Below the pieces are notes generated by a model. It saw nothing but the letters and a program-made list of their open reading frames with translations, did no database searches and was not told where the DNA came from. From Parasponia andersonii (lineage: Eukaryota; Streptophyta; Magnoliopsida; Rosales; Cannabaceae), in NCBI GenBank assembly GCA_002914805.1, contig JXTB01000026.1, forward strand, positions 1,098,129-1,162,128: a stretch of DNA of 64,000 nt, read 5' to 3'. This document shows, piece after piece, positions 1-10,923 of this stretch. Within the stretch, counting starts at the first letter, position 1; each line of letters starts with the position of its first letter. The translations under genes were made by a program, and so were the position numbers.

Positions 1-779
1 TCGTTTCTTCATTCATGATTCTCTTGTTTTCTTTGAAAAGTAAAGAGCTTCAAGATGGGCAGAGATGGTCATAGATGTCTATCCTCAACAGCGAACCCAA
101 GATTGTTTTTCAAGGGACATAACAAAAATTTTGTACAAAATTAAAACACAAAAAATACAATTTAAATATGAGATTAGGGATTTAAATGCCAAAAAATAAA
201 GATTTAGGACTTTAATAAAAAATACTAAAATGTGGGAATGTTTACTACCAATTACCTAAACTATAGCTAACTGAATAAGTGAAAAATTAAAGTAAATGGG
301 GCATATTTATAAATTTTCAAAAAATTAATTAAAAATCACAAAACTAAAAAATTTGAGGGGCACACTTGCCTACCTTTGCCGTGTTGTGCGTTCGTCCCTA
401 CTCATCCTTATTACCAAAAAGCCACTATTGGAGCTTTCATTATAGTTGAATTTCCACCGAAAGGTTAGTCCTAACCTTTCTCTTTTTCAATGGTGAAAAA
501 AAGTAAAGGTGTGCCAAAAAAAAAACAAACAAACAAAAAAGAAATAAAGTCAATCAAACCAAATAAATAAATAGTAATAATACTAATCAAGTAAGTTCAG
601 ATGGTATATTATATGTCCAAAATGTAAATTAAAAAAAAAAACAGAAACTAACTGAATAGACAATTTAAACTTGAATTTTTCAATATAGTTATATTATCTA
701 TACATAAATTCATCACTAAAAGGACTAAATAATTTTTTTTTTAAATGCAAAAACTCTCAACCTAATCCCTTCTCATGTT

Positions 780-881
780 TCCCAACCCAACTAGTTTCCC
801 ACGCTTAATCCACTAACTCATTCTTATGATTCCCAACCTAACTAGTTTCCCAAGCTCAATCCACTAACTTATTCACCCAAT
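780..881. repeat. 51-bp imperfect tandem duplication
   Basis: Two adjacent 51-base units, 780-830 and 831-881, share the core CCCAAC..AACTAGTTTCCCA and the following AATCCACTAACT block with a few substitutions. Non-coding. Confidence 0.85.
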
Positions 882-1255
882 ACCCGGAATCCTTCACTTC
901 CCTCAACTTATTAAGTTATTATTCAATTCATTTCAACTTAACACAATACCCACTTACAAACTTCAATCCCTAATCTAAAATTATTGACACTCTATTTCTC
1001 AAGTTCATCTATCCTCCACAACATCATTCATGCCATGTTGCTCGTCTTCTTTCTATCTCCTTTTTCTTCTAACTAGCTACCAAGTATGCTGACACTTCTT
1101 GTGCATCGTGTCCATTTCAAATTTTGTTTTCACCTAATTTCAGAATGTTCAAAACTCATTTAGGTGACATTTAGTTTCATAGAATTAGAATCGTAATATA
1201 ATAGAATTAGAATAGGAAATGAATGACCAACTGAATCTAATTCCTCCGTTCTATT

Positions 1256-1425
1256 GATCATTGAAATTAATGTCTAAATCATGATTGCCATGCTTAGTTA
1301 GTAATTGGTGTTGATAGTTATTTTTGTCAACAATGACTTTGATCATTGAAATTAATGTCTAAATCATGATTGCCATGCTTAGTTAGTAATTGGTGTTGAT
1401 AGTTATTTTTGTCAACAATGACTTT
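1256..1425. repeat. 85-bp perfect tandem duplication
   Basis: The unit at 1256-1340, starting GATCATTGAAATTAATG and ending CAATGACTTT, is repeated without visible mismatch at 1341-1425. Perfect identity in neutral AT-rich DNA suggests a recent duplication, or an assembly artefact. Confidence 0.95.
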
Positions 1426-2260
1426 TATGATAGTATGAGTGTGAATTTGGATCAAAATAAGTAAAATCATAAAAACTCAATAATTTTTATAATGGTTTGG
1501 TTCGAAATCAAGCTTATACCCATTGTTCTTCATTATATATTAAGTCTAAACACAATTTAATAGAACCTATAACATGTTGAACTTGGAATATTTTCTTCTA
1601 TTTACAGGATAATGATTCAATCCAAAGTTAATATTGGGATTAACTACAGAAACTCTCATAGTAATTTACAATAATTTTAGAATTCTGAGTCGAAGATGAA
1701 AGTATAGACACTATTCTCACCAAGGTGTCCAATGTTGATTTGTACAAATGTGAGGTCCTTCAAAGTAATTGACATGTGTACTACGAACTTACCTCAATGA
1801 GACATCTAACAGTTCAGGTCATACATATTTTTACCGATATATCATTTGTGATAACTATTCAACTATAACAATCCAGTATTCTTAGTATAATCCTTTAGGA
1901 ATGTAGAGCTTGATAATGACTCCTTATTCATTATGTAGGCTATCAAAGATCGCTTAAATATATGAGGTCAAATACCAAATATGTAGAACTCGGCGATGAC
2001 TCCCTTTTCGTTTTTTCTTTGGTAAATAGTCTCTACACATGTTAACATAATAAGGCTCCTTTATCTCTCTTTTAGTTATGCCACGTGTCAATCACGTACT
2101 CATTTATTTGCTAGTAAAATTAAACTGAAACCATCAAAATAAAAGGGGTTAATAACAACTACAACTACGACAAAAAGGACAAAAAGGGAAAAGAAATAGA
2201 GGAAAAAAGAGAAAATGGTCAAAACTTAGAATTCAAATCTACAAAATTCACAGATATCTG

Positions 2261-2350
2261 AGTATTATTAGAACAACTTGGAAAAAATCATATCATTAGA
2301 ACTAAAGTATTATTAGAAGTACTTGGAAAAAATCATATCATTAGAACTAG
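2261..2350. repeat. 45-bp tandem duplication
   Basis: Units 2261-2305 and 2306-2350 both begin AGTATTATTAGAA and share a long block ending ATCATTAGAACTA. They differ at only a few positions. Confidence 0.9.
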
Positions 2351-2850
2351 CAATACATTCTTGAGTGGAATAATGATGTGGTAACAAATAGTAGTAGTCT
2401 TACTAAAATTAATATAGAAGATGTTAAAAACTAATTAATAATTTAGTCTTACTATTGTATCCAACAAACTGAAGATACTGAAATTTATTTCCAGTTCTCC
2501 ATTACTCTTGAAAAAAAAATAAAAAAGAGAGATTAAAGTATCAAATTTACAAAGAACCCTGCTAACAATTAATAAAATAAAAAATTAGTACTCAAATTAA
2601 TTTTTTCACTAGTTGAATATATATGAAATGAATAAAGAAAGTTTAAAATCTGTATAAGAATAATGAACGGAGGAACAAATTGGTGTAGCCCAAAGCTTGG
2701 AGTTTCCAAACAATGGCAAAAAACGTGAAAACTACACATGGCTCATCCATCATATGAATTCTCTTAGCTACCAAGTAACAACTCTCCGATTTTGGGGACC
2801 TTGTTTCTAAAACAGCTTGACCTCTTTAGCATCATCACCTTGACGGTGGA

Positions 2851-3533
2851 ATAGCAACTTGTGTGGCATGGTTGAGGAAGATAATGATGGAAAGAGAGAG
2901 GATCAACGGGGAAAATATGTTATTTTTCCAACAAACATTGTACGAAAAATTAGTGAAATTTTAACGATGTTAACTGAGTTGTATTGTGTAGGCCCAAACA
3001 CATTTAGCTGTAGCACATTTGTGCCTCGTGCTATGTTATGTATGTGCTGTTCCTGTGCCCGTTTTTATGTAATAATCGTGCCATTAATGTGTAATTATTG
3101 TACTTGTCTTTTTTTTTTCGGGCTTAATTATTCCCGTTTTCGATTTTATGCTATTACTCTAATCATGCTAGTTTATAGTATTATGCTATTTTTTGTGCCT
3201 AATATTGCTCATTTCAATATTATATTATTTTTGCTAATTGCATCTGTTTTAGATACCATATTATTTTCATGCTTAATCGTGTTTGTTTTTTTATTATGCT
3301 ATTTTTGTATCTAACTTTGCCCAATTTTTATATCATATTTGATTTCAACCTAATTATTTCAATTTTCAAACTCTTATTATTCTTGTTCTATAATCATGCT
3401 CATTATTGTTTTTTTTTTTTCAAATTTAATTGTTTTAATACTACTAGACATATTTTGTTTTAAGTAATTATGAATTGTTAATTAATATGTAATATAAAGA
3501 AATTATATGAAAATTGAGATAACTTTTTATATA
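2851..3533. other. AT-rich flank of retrotransposon, probable decayed transposon sequence
   Basis: An open frame spans 2859-3314, but its product is a low-complexity mix of Phe, Leu, Ile and Cys without a domain, so I do not call a gene. Short words such as GTGCC, CGTGCT, CGGGCTTAATTA and TTAATCGTG recur between about 2985 and 3280. They resemble the degenerate subterminal repeats of plant hAT elements, which would make this old hAT debris. No terminal repeats or target duplication could be defined. Confidence 0.3.
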
Positions 3534-3538
3534 AAAAT

Positions 3539-4199
3539 TGTAAAAACTCAGATTTTTGGGAGGGTAATTTGGATATTTTATAAATTTTCCAGATATAATA
3601 TTGGAAGGATTAATTTGCAAAAATTTTGTGCAGAAAGACTAAATTGCAAATTTTGAGGGGACAGAATTGATAGAGATTTGAAATTTTGGGGGCTATTGTG
3701 AAATTTTTAAAAATTGCACAGCCTCATAAGATAGGGCCACGTGACCCTGTCATTTTTCTTTCTCTCTCTCTCTCTCCCCGACGCTCTCTCGCTCCCTCTG
3801 CTCACTCTCGGCCGATGACCACCGAAGGGGGTGCCGCCGCCTCTCGCCATTGCCTAGCCGCGAGAATCATCGACGGAGCTTGCCGGTAGCGTGCCTAAGC
3901 CGACGCCAGCCAGCTGCAGCCGCCTGGGAGCTCGCCGTCGCCGGAGAAAGAGAAGTGGCCATTTCGGATTTTTCGTCACCGGCGACGATTCTGGCTACTG
4001 TTCAACCTCAAACCGGACCCGTTGGATTCGTCTCATCGAGAGGAAGCTCAAGGTATATATATCTTAACCCCATAATGCCCGTATCAAAAGTTGCCATTTT
4101 TGGAATGTTTTAAGCTTGGATTGACTTTTTGATCCGGCCGTTGGATTGTGTTTTTATTGTCATTTTTGGATTGTAATCAGAAAATAGAGAAGTTTGATA

Positions 4200-4234
<35 letters not shown>

Positions 4235-4510
4235 ACGGGAATGCCATTCTGGTGTTTGATTTTTGACGTGGATGATGATGATGCTTGGACTTATATTTAG
4301 TTTACGTTTTTCTTTTTGGTATTTATTCGATCTATGTTTAATGGTATATACGAACTGTGGGAGTGGTTCACGGGATGAAATTCTAATTATTTTATGTAAA
4401 TGAGCCGTTTTATAAAATTAGAACTTTTGTCACTTTTCAAATAAATCAAGGAATTTTCCATCTTTGTGAAATTCCCCTTCTGCCACTAGCCCAGGTTTTA
4501 GGCTGTGACA
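3539..4510 (+). repeat. 5' LTR (shortened)
   Basis: 972 bases, against 2179 for the 3' LTR. The two align from TGTAAAAAC to a (TA)n tract (4203-4232 here, 9403-9422 there), then resume at ATTCTGGTGTTTGATTTTTGAC (4246 here, about 10673 there) through to the TGACA end. The roughly 1.2 kb between these points is missing here. A CT microsatellite (3761-3779), a GC-rich segment and a TATATATAT stretch (4054-4062) with no proven promoter role lie in the left part. Confidence 0.93.
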
Positions 4511-4517
4511 GAAATTT

Positions 4518-4528
4518 TGGTATCAGAG
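4518..4528 (+). other. Primer binding site, initiator tRNA-Met type
   Basis: TGGTATCAGAG lies 7 bases after the LTR end and matches the complement of the 3' end of plant initiator tRNA-Met, the usual primer for this group. Confidence 0.9.
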
Positions 4529-4643
4529 GTTTAAGTTTAACAGCTCGGATGTATCACCATTGAACTAGATTATAGTTGATTTTATGACAAGCATTCATCA
4601 TTATCGCATTAACAGTTTGGAATATTATTTCAGACTTTTAAGG

Positions 4644-5520
4644 ATGCCTCCAAGAAGAGTTTCGAGGCACCAGCCAAGTACCAAATCTCCTTGTCCGGAT
4701 TTCACTCTTCTAATCGAGGCAATGCAGCATGCATTCGTCCAGATGAGCAATCTAGACTATCAGCCTCCAACTCCAACGGAACATTAGTTGGATCAGGCTA
4801 ATCATCTCCAGCGGTTTATGCGTCTCCAGCCAGGGTAGTTTAATGGTAGGCCAGGAGCTCTCACAACAATTACTTGGTTACGTGAGATGGAGAGATATTT
4901 TCGGACCCTTGTTACGAGTATTGGGCTGTGTTTGCTATTACCCGTCTGGCAGGGAGTGCCATTTGTTGATGGGAAATAGTGGAACAGATGCAAGATGTAG
5001 TGGGCTTGACTTGGGAAGACTTTGCACGGATTTTCAAGGCCCAGTACGCCAATGAAGATCAACAAGATCAAGTGGTGAACCGATTTGAGACGTTGATTCA
5101 AGGTAACAGAATGGTGAATGAGTACGTGATAGAGTTCACTGAGTTGGCAAGTGTTGCTCTTAGACCGGGTATAAGTGAGAAGTACCGAGTTGCCAAGTTC
5201 AAGAGTCATCTGAATCGGAAAATTTTCAACAGAATTGGTACTCAAACTTTCTATACTCTTCCTGAAATTGCAGTGGCTACCCAGCAGACAGAGGCCATTG
5301 AAGAAGGATTGGATTCCAGAAGGAACCAGCGGAGAGGTAATGACAGGAAAGTCACTAGAAGGAACCAGAGGCAGTGGTTAGCCCAGGGCACTCCGAACAG
5401 TAGGAGCTCGAATAGCAATGGTTCTTTAAATGGTGGCAGAGGCAGTCCGTATGGAGGATGTTTCGTTTGTGGCCAATAGGGTCATCGGAAGAAGGAGTGT
5501 CCCAACTGTCTGCAGAAATC
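4644..5520 (+). pseudogene. Gag pseudogene with interrupted CCHC zinc knuckle
   Basis: Gag would form the virus-like particle and bind element RNA. The probable start is the ATG at 4644 (protein starts MPPRRVSRHQ), typical of plant chromoviruses. The frame stops at 4787. Further gag sequence is readable in another frame around 4800-4980 (a WLREMERYFRTL-like segment), then in an open frame 4979-5479 (LTWEDFARIFKAQY, FTELASVALRPGISEKY). The nucleocapsid zinc knuckle begins CFVCGQ and continues GHRKKECP, but a TAG codon at 5477-5479 splits it. At least two frame changes and several stops make this non-functional. Confidence 0.88.
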
Positions 5521-5879
5521 TCCTCTTTCTCCAAGAGGACCGCAGAGAAGCCAGTCCAGTTCTATTTCTTATTAGAATACTCAAGTAAGGCCACAACAGT
5601 CACAGGGTATTTCGCAGGCTTTTACTTCTCCTCAACCTTATCAGCATCAGTACCACCCTCAGGGTTTTACTCAGAGTTTTCCGACTCCTCAGGCCTCAGG
5701 GAGTCAAGGTGGGCATAGATATGGCAGTAGTGGTCCTAGATCCAGCAGTAGTCATCCGGGCTAGAGAAGAAGCAACAAAGGGAAAGGAAAGGTAACTGGC
5801 CAAGCCTATGCTTTTCCTGGGGTAGACGACACTCAGGATCGTACCGGTCGAGGTGTTGTTAACGGTATGATTCTTCTTT

Positions 5880-6215
5880 CGCACTCTTGGGCACATGTTT
5901 TATTTGATATTGTTGCATCTCATTCATTCATATCCTTATTGTTTGCTTAACTGTTGGGGTTGGAATTTTCTGGTTTGGATTATGTATTGACGTTGGGTAC
6001 ACCTTTGGGAGGAGTAGTCGATGTGTCTAGTGTGTGTAAGTCTTGTCGGATTATGGTCGGTGATAGGAAGTTTCTTACTGATTTGGTTGTATTGTCGATG
6101 GGGTAGTATGACGTGATACTCGATATGAATTGGTTGTCTAAGTATCGAGCCGTTGTAGACTGTCATAAAAAGCGAGTGACTCTTTTTTCTGGTGATGGGC
6201 AACCTATTATCTATT
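5880..6215 (+). pseudogene. Aspartic protease pseudogene
   Basis: Retroelement proteases carry an Asp-Thr/Ser-Gly-Ala active site. Here the matching segment reads FDIVASHSFI (about 5902-5932), so the Thr-Gly of the triad is replaced by Ile-Val while the flanking residues survive. Downstream protease-like segments GLDYVLTLGTPLGG and VILDMNWLSKY are readable but broken by stops, including the TAG at 6104-6106. It sits between gag and the reverse transcriptase, as expected. Confidence 0.8.
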
Positions 6216-6317
6216 AGGCTGGGATAAGTTCGTTGAAGCCTAGTCCTAATCTGAAAGCGTGCATGGGTGAAAGGAAGAAACTCGAGTGTTATGAGAACTT
6301 GTTTGCCATTGATGGCG

Positions 6318-7120
6318 AGGTGAGGACAGACGAATAATACCTATGGTTTCTGGTAGTTAGTGAGTATTCAGAGGTGTTTCCTGAAGATATACTGGGGTTA
6401 CCACCAGATAGGGAGATCGAGTTCTGCATTGAACTGGTTTCTGGAGCTCAACCAGTTTATATTCCAGCCTATCGCATGGCTCTTGTTGAGATGGAAGAAT
6501 TGAGAAAACAGTTGGATGATCTACTTTTCAAGGGTTTTATTTGCAGTAACACTTCTCCTTAGGGTGCTCTTGTTTTGTTTGCGAAGAAAGCTGGTGGTTC
6601 GTTGAGACTCTGTGTGGAGTACAGGAAGTTGAATCAGTTGACCAGGAAGGGTGCCAAGTTTGTTTGGGATCACAAAAGTGAAGAAACTTTTGTCAAGTTA
6701 AAGTAGAGTTTGACTACCACACCAGTTCTTACTGTTCCTGACAGTAGCAAACTTTATGTAGTGTATACTGATGCTTCAAAGACGGGTTTAGGATGTGTCT
6801 TGATGCAGAATGGTCAGGTTGTGGCTTATGCTTCTCATCAGTTGAAGCCATATGAGAGGAACTGTCCCACCCATGATCTGGAGCTTGCAGTAGTGATCTT
6901 TGCCTTGAAGATTTGGCGATGTTACTTGTATAGTGTGAAGTTCGACATATTCTCCGATCATAAGAGTTTGAAGTATCTCTTTACTCAGAAGGATCTGAAC
7001 TTAAGACCGCGAAGATAGGTTGAGTATATGGAGGATTATGACTTCGACCTACAGTATCATCCTGGTAAGGCCAACGTTGTAGCTGATGCATTGAGTTGGA
7101 AGCCTCATGGTGCACTAACT
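6318..7120 (+). pseudogene. Reverse transcriptase (core deleted) and RNase H pseudogene
   Basis: The start of the reverse transcriptase is recognisable: SEYSEVFPEDILGLPPDREI, PAYRMA, ELRKQLDDLL, then SLRLCVEYRKLNQLT near 6600-6642. The next residues are RKGAKFVW, which normally lie about 140 residues later, after the catalytic YxDD box. The palm, including both catalytic Asp blocks, is therefore absent. RNase H follows ([53 protein letters not shown]) with its Asp, Glu and Asp residues in place. Stops at 6560-6562, 6704-6706 and 7016-7018 add to the damage. Confidence 0.9.
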
Positions 7121-7345
7121 ATGCTGGTGTTTGAAGATTGGAGGAAATCAATTGCGATTAGTGACTACAACTTGCAGTGCCTTGAGAATGAAGGGGTTGC
7201 TTGCCTGAGCAACATTGTGATCTCACCATCACTTCTCCAGGCTGTCCAACAGAGTCAGTGGCAAGACAGGGAATTGAGGACAATCTGGAACCGGCTTCAG
7301 AATGGTGAACAGTTAGATGTTTAGAGCACTAACTGATAAGGGTTT

Positions 7346-8490
7346 TTGCTTTTCAGTGGGAAGTTGGCTGTATCAAATGACTCTAATCTTCGAGAAACCA
7401 TTCTAACTGAGCCTCACAAATCAAGGTTCACCATACATCTGGGGAGTGATAAGATGTACCGAGACTTGAAGAGACAATATTGGTGGAAAGGGAAGAAGAA
7501 AGGTGTAGCTACCTTTGTGGCTAAGTGTTTGACTTGTCAGCAAGTCAAGGCTGAATACCAGAGGCCAGCTGAGTTACTTCAGCCGTTGCCAATTCCAGAA
7601 TGGAAGTGAGACAAGATCACGATGGACTTCATGACCCGTTTGCCAAAAACCTTAAGGAAGAATGACGCAGTTTGGGTGGTGGTCGATCGATTGACGAAGA
7701 GTGCTCACATTATACCGATCCGGATGGACTGCTCACTTATTAAGCTTAGTAGACTGTATATGGAGAACATCATATGCTTGCATGGTGTGCCTTCAAGCAT
7801 AGTCTCCGACAGAGATCCAAGGTTCATTTCTAAGTTTTGGAGAGCCTTGCAGAAAGCGTTGGGTACACAGTTGGATATCAGTACGGCTCACCATCCAGAG
7901 TCAGATGGTCAGTCTGAAAGGACCATTCAGATTCTTGAGGACATGCTACGTTGTTACATACTGGACTTTGATGGGAATTGGGATGATCATTTTCTTTTGG
8001 TGGAATTTACTTACAATAATAGTTACCAGACCAGTATGGGTGTGCTCCATATGAAGTGTTGTATGGAAGGCCGTGTAGGTCGCCTTTATGTTGGGCAGAA
8101 CCCGAAGAGTGTGTTACTATTAGACTTGAACTGATTAAGGAGACTACTAAAAAGATCAAGGATATCCGGGAGAGACTCAAGGATATTCAGAGTCACCAAA
8201 AGAGTTATGCTGACCCAAAGAGGTGTGAGGTAGAGTTCGATACTGGTGATTCCGTATTCTTGAAAGTGACTCTAAGGCGTGGTGTGACAAGATTTAGGGT
8301 TAAGGGTAAGCTTGCTCCAAGGTATATTGGTCCCTTTGAGATCACTGAGAGAATTAGACCGGTGGCGTATCGCTTGAATCTACCTGCACAGATGGGTCAC
8401 GTGCATAATGTGTTTCATGTGTTGATGTTGAAGAAGTACACGCCAGACCCATCTCATATTGTTCAGTACATGCATGTACCAATCCAGTAA
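7346..8490 (+). pseudogene. Integrase pseudogene
   Basis: Integrase inserts the cDNA copy into the genome. The HHCC zinc domain is recognisable (HKSRFTIHLGSDKMYRDLKR ... CLTCQQVK). The catalytic core shows ITMDFMTRLP (first Asp), IVSDRDPRF (second Asp) and SDGQSERTIQ (Glu), so the D,D,E residues remain. A stop after PEWK (7607-7609) separates the zinc domain from the core. A frameshift near 8040-8060 moves the C-terminal part to another frame, which carries the GPFEI, YRLNLP and VHNVFHVLMLKKY segments. Many residues are preserved, but the frame is broken at least twice. Confidence 0.9.
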
Positions 8491-8682
8491 TATGCGTCCT
8501 ATGAAGAGGAGCATGTTCATTTGTTGGCTAGAGAGTTGAAGGTGTTTCGCAACAGAGAGATTCTGCTTGTCAAGGTGCTTTGGGAACATCACAAAGAAGA
8601 CGAGGCTACTTGGGAACTCGAGACGGAGATGTACGAGAAGTACCCTCATTTATTTAACTTTCAGTCAGAAGTTGTATTGTGA
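8491..8682 (+). pseudogene. C-terminal chromodomain segment of the polyprotein
   Basis: After a TAA at 8488-8490 the same frame continues with EEEHVHLLARELKVFRNREI, then VKVLWEHHKEDEATWELE, MYEKYPHLF and a TGA at 8680-8682. The VxVLW..H..EEATWE pattern is the shortened chromodomain found at the end of plant chromovirus integrases, thought to steer insertion toward particular chromatin. Confidence 0.8.
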
Positions 8683-8726
8683 TGTTAGTCTTGACTTGTA
8701 TTTTGAATTTCAAGCGAAATTCTTTT

Positions 8727-8739
8727 AAGGAGGGGAGAA
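8727..8739 (+). other. Polypurine tract
   Basis: AAGGAGGGGAGAA lies immediately before the TG that opens the 3' LTR, the expected place for plus-strand priming. Confidence 0.88.
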
Positions 8740-10918
8740 TGTAAAAACCTAGATTTTTGGAGGGTAATTTGGATATTTTACAAATTTTCTAGATATAATA
8801 TTGGAAGGATTAATTTGCAAAAGTTTTGTGCAGAAAGACTAAATTACAAATTTTTGGGGGACAGAATTGATAGAGATTTGAAATTTTGGGGACTATTGTG
8901 CAATTTTAAAAAATTGCACAACCCCATAAGACAGGGTCACGTGATCCTGTCATTTTTTTTTCTCTCTCTCTCTCTCTCTCTCCCTGATGCTCTCTCGCAG
9001 CCTCTGCTCACTCTCGGCCGATGATCACTGAAGGAGGAGCCGCCGCCTCTCGCTGTCGCCCAGCCACAAGAATTGCCAGTGGAGCTCACCAGCACCACGC
9101 CTAAGCCGATGCCGGCCAGCTGCAGCCACCTGGGAGCTCGCCGTCGTCGGAGAAGGAGAAGTGTCCGTTTCAGATTTTTCATCACCAGTGACAATTCCAA
9201 CCACCGTTCGACCTCAAACCAGACCCGTTGGATTCATCTCCTCGAGAGAAAGCTCAAGGTATATATATCTTAACCCGATAATGCCTGAATCAAAAGTTGC
9301 CATTTTTGGAATGTTTTGAGCTTGAGTTGACTTTTTGATCCTACTGTTGGATAGTGTTTTTGTTGTCATTTTTGGATTGTTCTCGAAAAATGGGAAAGTT
9401 TGATATATATATATATATATATACTGCTTATGTTTAGTGATCGGCACGAAAATCGAAATCGGACTGTTAAGATTTGCCTCGATTTGTATGCCACCGGTCT
9501 GGTGCAGGCCTGAACCTGAATTGGACAAGTTATATATCTAACCTAGCTATTTTGGGTGCTAGGAATTTAGTGAAGAGGTTTGTTTATAGATTCAAAGCTC
9601 TGTTGAGAAGTTGATTTTTCGCAAGAGGACGATCGAGGGCTTAAAATTGGTTCCCGACCCTCCGGATGATTGTCAACGACGCATTGAGAATTCAACAACG
9701 TGGTATTCCTATTCTTGTGAGGTAGGGATTTAGTTATCTTCGTTTTATACTGTTTTCAGATAAAACTTATTTTCTGCTACATATGAGAACAAATGTGGTT
9801 TTGAATTGTTTGAACATATGTGATGGACTGTGATGATATGACATTTATACCGTATTGCTCTGGGGATTTTCTGAGTGCATGTTATTTTTTGATATATCAA
9901 TAATAGGGTCGTTATGCTGTCCGTTTTTTTTTATAAAAACCTAATATGCTTATTTTATTGAAAAACCCGAGCACGATTATTTTCACACTTCAGTTCTATA
10001 TTGCACGTGTCATAAGATCATACATGAGCACCATGTTAGCATCATGGGTTTACAGTATGGCGCTGCGTGCCCTACCGTCGGTGTAGAGTCCGTAAACCTA
10101 TGTAGAGTTCTGTTACTTCTGATTTCCTCCCCATTTGGCAGGCGTAGGCAATTCGGTTGCCCCTCCAGGTTTGGTAGGTGACACATGGGTGTCCCCTCCG
10201 GGTAGAGGCTTAGGTGTCAGGTAGGTTGTTTGGTATACTTAGTGCCATCATCCTGGGTTTCCACAAATGAGAGGATGTGAGCTCATGGGTATGGGTTGAT
10301 TTGTGTCATGTGCATCTGAATTAAATGGTTTTGATTATACTGATTTATTTATACATATACGTGACGATTTCTGGTTTTAGATTATCATATATATATGTAT
10401 TAGATTTAAACTAACCATATAGGAGCTTTTCATCACTAAAATATTTTCGACTGGATAATTGCTTTTCCTACTAGATATTTTATGCTCACCCCTTCCTTAG
10501 GTGGTATCCAGTGCGACTTAGGAGATCAAGAGAAGTAAGAGGTCATCTTGACTGTAGTTCGTTATCTTGGTAATGCTTGGAGTGTGATGTCATGGTGTTT
10601 GGATTGTTTGGGTTTTGTTTAACATTGAACCAAGATTACTACATTCTATCTTTGTCTGTGAATAAGCATGTCATTCTGGTGTTTGATTTTTGACCTGAAT
10701 GATGATGATGCTTAAACTTATATTTGGTTTACATTTTTTCTTTTTGGTATTTATTCAATCTATATTTAATAGTGTATACGAACTGTGAGAGTGGTTCATA
10801 GGATGAAATTCCAAGTTTTATAAAATTAGAACTTTCGACACTTCTCAAATAAATCAAGAAATTTCTCATCTTTGTAAAATTCTCCTTCTGCCACTAGCCC
10901 ATGTTTTGAGTTGTGACA
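8740..10918 (+). repeat. 3' LTR (full length)
   Basis: 2179 bases, opening TGTAAAAACC and ending GTTGTGACA, followed by the target duplication AAAAT (10919-10923). It keeps the roughly 1.2 kb middle segment lost from the 5' LTR and is therefore the better guide to the family. A CT microsatellite lies near 8960-8983. TATATATAT at 9260-9268 mirrors the stretch in the 5' LTR. Confidence 0.94.
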
Positions 10919-10923
10919 AAAAT

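Larger units (their letters stand above)
1..2850. other. AT-rich intergenic region without a recognisable gene
   Basis: I see no open reading frame with recognisable protein features and no RNA gene here. The stretch is AT-rich with many homopolymer runs. It holds three small tandem duplications, listed separately. It may contain old transposon debris, but no terminal repeats could be paired by eye. Confidence 0.6.
3539..10918 (+). mobile_element. Ty3/Gypsy chromovirus LTR retrotransposon (Tekay/Del-like), defective
   Basis: Full-length element bounded by direct LTRs starting TGTAAAAAC and ending TGACA. It is flanked by identical 5-bp target duplications AAAAT at 3534-3538 and 10919-10923. 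An initiator tRNA-Met primer site follows the 5' LTR, and a purine tract precedes the 3' LTR. Internal domain order is gag, protease, reverse transcriptase, RNase H, integrase, chromodomain, the Ty3/Gypsy order. Every region carries stops or frameshifts, and the reverse-transcriptase palm is deleted, so the copy is not autonomous. About 15 differences plus small indels in the first 210 bases of the two LTRs suggest a moderately old insertion. The Tekay/Del assignment rests on the gag start and the C-terminal chromodomain style and is tentative. Confidence 0.95.

Noticed and set aside
2859..3463. Two overlapping open frames (151 and 64 codons) on the plus strand
   Set aside because: The products are Phe/Leu/Ile/Cys-rich low-complexity sequence with no domain. 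They look like chance frames in AT-rich repeat debris next to the retrotransposon.
3686..4113. Open frames in the GC-rich part of the LTR
   Set aside because: They lie wholly within the LTR, and the equivalent frame in the other LTR is not conserved as protein. The open reading reflects GC-rich composition.
5477..5479. Programmed UAG readthrough at the gag stop (context CAA-TAG-GGT)
   Set aside because: The stop lies inside the zinc knuckle, not between gag and pol, and several further stops follow. Random decay is the simpler explanation.
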